From assembly GCA_021848865.1 (NCBI GenBank), contig JAJZTO010000204.1, forward strand, positions 1-5,539: a stretch of 5,539 bases of DNA, written 5' to 3'. This document shows positions 1 to 5,539 of this stretch, in pieces; position 1 is the stretch's first letter, and each line of letters opens with the position of its first letter. Under the pieces are notes generated by a model. It made no database searches and had not been told where the DNA came from. It worked only from the letters and a program-made list of their open reading frames with translations. The stretch comes from Myxococcales bacterium (GTDB lineage Bacteria; Myxococcota; Myxococcia; Myxococcales; Anaeromyxobacteraceae). The position numbers and the translations under genes are program-made.

Positions 1-16
1 GATCTTGGCAGCCGGG

Positions 17-48
17 CCCGCCCGCGGTTATGGGCCTTCCCGGGCGGG
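17..48. repeat. 8-base inverted repeat in the prkA leader
   Basis: CCCGCCCG at 17-24 is the exact reverse complement of CGGGCGGG at 41-48, with a 16-base spacer. The right arm ends just before the ribosome-binding site of the kinase gene at 51-54. In RNA it could form a hairpin that sits beside the translation start; as DNA it could be an operator. In sequence this rich in G and C, an 8-base match of this composition can also arise by chance, so the functional meaning is uncertain. Confidence 0.3.
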
Positions 49-50
49 GT

Positions 51-54
51 GGAG
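51..54 (+). promoter_or_regulatory. Ribosome-binding site that fixes the prkA start
   Basis: GGAG at 51-54, within GGTGGAG, lies 7 bases before the ATG at 62. This supports starting the kinase at 62 rather than at the in-frame TTG at position 5. The TTG has no visible upstream site within the window and would add 19 Gly/Arg/Ser-rich residues that do not look like a PrkA N-terminus. Confidence 0.6.
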
Positions 55-61
55 TCGGCGC

Positions 62-2131
<2,070 letters not shown>

Positions 2132-2139
2132 CCGGCGCC

Positions 2140-2146
2140 GGAGAGG
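2140..2146 (+). promoter_or_regulatory. Closely spaced ribosome-binding site of the DUF444 gene
   Basis: GGAGAGG at 2140-2146 lies in the 16-base gap after prkA and ends one base before the ATG at 2148. The GGAG core leaves only 4 bases of spacing, tighter than usual. A stronger AAGGAGGAG at 2117-2125, inside the last prkA codons, is 22 bases away and too far for direct use. Ribosomes finishing prkA may therefore supply initiation here, which would be translational coupling (inference). Confidence 0.45.
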
Positions 2147-2147
2147 C

Positions 2148-3248
2148 ATGCCGCTGCGGATCAAGCAGGACCAGGCCCGCTTCCGCGACATCGTCCGCGG
2201 CCGCATCAAGGCGAACCTGCGGCAGTACCTCACCCGGGACGAGCTCATCGGCCAGCAGGGCAAGGAGCTGGTGTCCATCCCCGTCCCCGGCATCGAGCTG
2301 CCCCACTTCCGCCTCGAGGACCGGGCCCAGGGCGGCGTCGGCCAGGGCGAGGGGGAGCCGGGCGACGCGCTCGCGCCCGGCGACGGCGAGGGGAGCGGCG
2401 CCGGCTCGGCCGAGGGCCGCCACCTGCTGGAGGTGGGGGTGTCGATCGACGAGCTGGCCGACCTGCTCGGCGAGGGGCTGGCGCTGCCGCGCATCCGGCC
2501 GCGGGGCGCCGACCGGCTGGTGGCGGAGCGCACCCGCTACACCGCCATCGCCGCGGCCGGGCCCGAGTCGCTGCGCCACGTGCGCAGGACCTACAAGCAG
2601 GCGCTGCGGCGCCAGCTGGCGAGCGGCACCTGGGACCCCCGGAACCCGGTGCTCTACCCGGTGCGCGAGGACTTCCGCTACCGCAGCGGCAAGGCGGTGC
2701 CCCGGCCGGAGAGCAACGCCGTCATCCTCTACCTGATGGACGTCTCCGGCTCCATGGGGGACGAGCAGAAGGCGGTGGTCCGCATCGAGTCCTTCTGGAT
2801 CGACGCCTGGCTGCGCCGCCACTACCCGGGGCTGCGGGCCCGCTACCTGGTCCACGACGTGGCGGCCCACGAGGTGGAGCGCGACGCCTTCTTCCGGACC
2901 CGGGAGTCGGGCGGCACCCGCATCTCCAGCGCCTACCGGCTGGCGCTGGAGCTGGTGCGCGCCGACCACCCGCCCGACGGCTGGAACGTCTACGTCTTCC
3001 ACTTCTCCGACGGGGACAACGAGGGGGCCGAGGACACCCGGCGCTGCGTCGAGCTGCTGCGCGACGGGCTGCTGCCGCTCGTCAACCTCTTCGGCTACGG
3101 GCAGGTGGCCAGCCCGGGCGCGACCGGCGGCTTCCTCGGCGACCTGCGGGCCGCCCTGGGCGACCGCGAGGAGCTGGTGCTCTCGGAGATCGCCGGCCGC
3201 GACGGGGTGCACGACTCCATCCGGGCCTTCCTGGGGAAGGGACGGTGA
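2148..3248 (+). CDS. yeaH: DUF444/UPF0229 family protein with vWA domain (YeaH/YhbH-like)
   Basis: Soluble protein of 366 residues, shorter than E. coli YeaH (about 427). The N-terminus, with its pattern of basic residues and an [17 protein letters not shown] block, is typical of the family and supports the ATG at 2148. Residues 61-90 form a Gly/Glu/Asp-rich low-complexity linker. The C-terminal half is a von Willebrand A domain with an intact metal-ion-dependent adhesion site: DVSGS at 198-202, Thr257 in GGTRISSAY, and Asp288 in FSDGD. All metal-coordinating positions are therefore present, so it probably binds Mg2+ or a similar ion and mediates protein-protein contact. It sits between an AAA+ kinase gene and a SpoVR gene, as in many bacteria, which suggests it links the two; that role is inferred from context. 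No signal peptide or membrane segment is seen. The exact biochemical function of the family is unknown. Confidence 0.95.
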   Translation: MPLRIKQDQARFRDIVRGRIKANLRQYLTRDELIGQQGKELVSIPVPGIELPHFRLEDRAQGGVGQGEGEPGDALAPGDGEGSGAGSAEGRHLLEVGVSIDELADLLGEGLALPRIRPRGADRLVAERTRYTAIAAAGPESLRHVRRTYKQALRRQLASGTWDPRNPVLYPVREDFRYRSGKAVPRPESNAVILYLMDVSGSMGDEQKAVVRIESFWIDAWLRRHYPGLRARYLVHDVAAHEVERDAFFRTRESGGTRISSAYRLALELVRADHPPDGWNVYVFHFSDGDNEGAEDTRRCVELLRDGLLPLVNLFGYGQVASPGATGGFLGDLRAALGDREELVLSEIAGRDGVHDSIRAFLGKGR

Positions 3249-3252
3249 CGCC

Positions 3253-4740
<1,488 letters not shown>

Positions 4741-4765
4741 CGCGGCGGGGGCGGGGAGCGGCGCG

Positions 4766-4800
4766 GCCGCGACGGTGGACGGGGCTCCGGCCGTCGCGGC
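4766..4800. repeat. Perfect 10-base inverted repeat after spoVR
   Basis: GCCGCGACGG at 4766-4775 and CCGTCGCGGC at 4791-4800 are exact reverse complements with a 15-base spacer. GGA at 4777-4779 can also pair with TCC at 4786-4788 and extend the fold. It begins 26 bases after the spoVR stop, where an operon terminator would be expected, but no T-tract follows, so it is not a classical intrinsic terminator. It could instead stabilise the 3' end of the operon mRNA, or act as an operator, because a possible promoter element lies 8 bases downstream. Confidence 0.5.
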
Positions 4801-4804
4801 GTCG

Positions 4805-4813
4805 TGCTACGCT
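4805..4813 (+). promoter_or_regulatory. Possible extended -10 promoter for the lipoprotein gene
   Basis: TGCTACGCT at 4805-4813 matches an extended -10 element (TG, one base, then TACGCT). TACGCT keeps the key first T, second A and last T of the -10 consensus. A 17-base spacing would put the -35 at 4785-4790 (CTCCGG), which is a poor match, so the call rests on the extended -10 alone. It would start a transcript near 4820, giving a leader of about 75 bases before the lipoprotein gene. Confidence 0.35.
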
Positions 4814-4883
4814 CGCGGGCGGTGGGGAGCCCGGCGCGATGGGGCGCGGGCCCCCGGGGCGGCACGGCGATCCGCCGCGCCGC

Positions 4884-4890
4884 GAGGAGG
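4884..4890 (+). promoter_or_regulatory. Strong ribosome-binding site of the lipoprotein gene
   Basis: GAGGAGG at 4884-4890, followed by GAAG and the ATG at 4895, is the best Shine-Dalgarno sequence in the window. It fixes the start at 4895 and rules out the in-frame GTG at 4775, which would place 40 Ala/Arg/Gly-rich residues before a clear signal sequence. Confidence 0.75.
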
Positions 4891-4894
4891 GAAG

Positions 4895-5497
4895 ATGGAC
4901 CTGGGTTCTTCTCGCTGGCTGGGCCTGGCGCTGGCCTCGGCGCTGGCCGGCGGCTGCGCGCTGACGTCGGAGACCATCCACCTCGACTACGCCCCGCTGG
5001 CCGCGGCGGCGCCGGTCGCCGGGGCGCAGGCGATCCGGGTCCAGGTCCTGGTCCGGGACGTGCGGCAGGCGAAGACCGACGTCGTCTCCCACAAGGGCGT
5101 GGAGGGCGGCGCGCTGACGAGCGACGTCTCGGTCCCGGTCCTGCTGGGCCGGGCGGTGGCCCGGGAGCTGCGGGCCCGCGGCTACCAGGTGACGGGGACC
5201 GCCGCGGTCCCGCTGCTCCTCGAGCTCACGGTGTTCGAGCACCGCTTCAAGTCCGGCTTCTTCGCCTTCCCCAGCCAGGCCGCCGTCGGCTTCCTGGCCT
5301 CGGTGAAGGACGCCCAGGGGCGGGAGCTCTTCCGCGACTCCTTCTCCGGGGCGTTCCGGGACGAGGTGCAGGTGGCGGGCGTGGACAACGCCAAGGAGGC
5401 GCTGCAGCACGCGCTGCCCGCGGCGGTGAAGAGCCTGATGGACTCGCCGGCCCTGCACCAGGCGCTGGCCCGGGCCGCGGCGCCGCCCGCCAGCTGA
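4895..5497 (+). CDS. Predicted YajG-like outer-membrane lipoprotein
   Basis: Protein of 200 residues. It starts with a short n-region containing Arg7, a hydrophobic Leu/Ala stretch (residues 8-18) and a lipobox-like LAGGC ending at Cys21, the predicted lipidation site. The -3 residue is Ala rather than the usual Leu, so the lipobox is slightly weak. Ala22 after the Cys favours outer-membrane sorting if Lol rules apply. The mature part resembles YajG: an early TI-x-LDYAP segment, an RARGY motif at 93-97 after a helix, a central strand-rich region, and a C-terminal helix with DNAKEALQHAL and SLMDSPALHQAL, matching E. coli YajG in order and length (about 192 residues). YajG has no well-defined function. 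The gene is separated from the SpoVR operon by 154 bases and has its own ribosome-binding site and a possible promoter, so it is probably an independent unit. Family assignment is by recalled resemblance, not alignment; lipoprotein status is more secure than the family. Confidence 0.8.
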   Translation: MDLGSSRWLGLALASALAGGCALTSETIHLDYAPLAAAAPVAGAQAIRVQVLVRDVRQAKTDVVSHKGVEGGALTSDVSVPVLLGRAVARELRARGYQVTGTAAVPLLLELTVFEHRFKSGFFAFPSQAAVGFLASVKDAQGRELFRDSFSGAFRDEVQVAGVDNAKEALQHALPAAVKSLMDSPALHQALARAAAPPAS

Positions 5498-5539
5498 GGG
5501 CGGCGGGGCCGGAGCCGGCTACAGCGGCTGGGACGCCTC

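Noticed and set aside
5..21. TTGGCA-like element that could be the -24 box of a sigma-54 promoter for prkA, or a -35 box
   Set aside because: A sigma-54 site needs GC exactly 10 bases after the GG; here it is shifted by one (20-21). As a -35 box it has no good -10 at 16-18 bases. The window also starts too close to judge.
4839..4964. Short ATG-initiated frame (41 codons) in the leader of the lipoprotein gene, overlapping its start
   Set aside because: It has no ribosome-binding site and a Trp/Arg/Pro-rich sequence that arises from reading the signal-peptide region out of frame.
5513..5529. AGCCG/CGGCT stem after the lipoprotein gene as a terminator
   Set aside because: The stem is only 5 base pairs and no T-tract follows.
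5519..5539. Six - strand codons ending in TAG (EASQPL) that could be the end of a convergent gene
   Set aside because: Only 21 bases are visible; an open frame of this length is expected by chance and nothing identifies a protein.

Overview
The window is very GC-rich, with strong G/C preference at third codon positions. Together with its gene content this suggests a high-GC delta-proteobacterium or myxobacterium of the Anaeromyxobacter type. That placement is inferred from composition and protein style, not from a marker gene.

Positions 62-4740 hold a compact three-gene operon on the + strand: a PrkA/YeaG-type AAA+ protein kinase (62-2131), a DUF444/UPF0229 (YeaH/YhbH) protein with a C-terminal von Willebrand A domain (2148-3248), and a SpoVR/YcgB family protein (3253-4740). 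The gaps between genes are 16 and 4 bases, which implies co-transcription and probably translational coupling. This trio is widely conserved. In spore formers its members are tied to sporulation and cortex formation, and in enterobacteria to stationary phase and nitrogen starvation, but what the three proteins do together biochemically is not settled. The pairing of an AAA+ ATPase with a vWA protein resembles MoxR/vWA and chelatase-type systems. One reading is an ATPase-kinase (PrkA) acting through a MIDAS-containing adaptor (DUF444) on or with SpoVR, which carries a conserved His/Asp/Asn/Glu cluster that could be catalytic or metal-binding.

Positions 4741-4894 are a non-coding gap. It contains a perfect 10-base inverted repeat with no T-tract, then an extended -10-like element (TGCTACGCT), then a strong Shine-Dalgarno. 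This fits the end of the operon and a separate promoter for the last gene.

Positions 4895-5497 encode a predicted outer-membrane lipoprotein of the YajG type. It shows no obvious functional link to the operon. The last 42 bases show no supported gene. Positions 1-61 hold the ribosome-binding site of the kinase gene and a GC-rich inverted repeat; the operon promoter is probably mostly outside the window.
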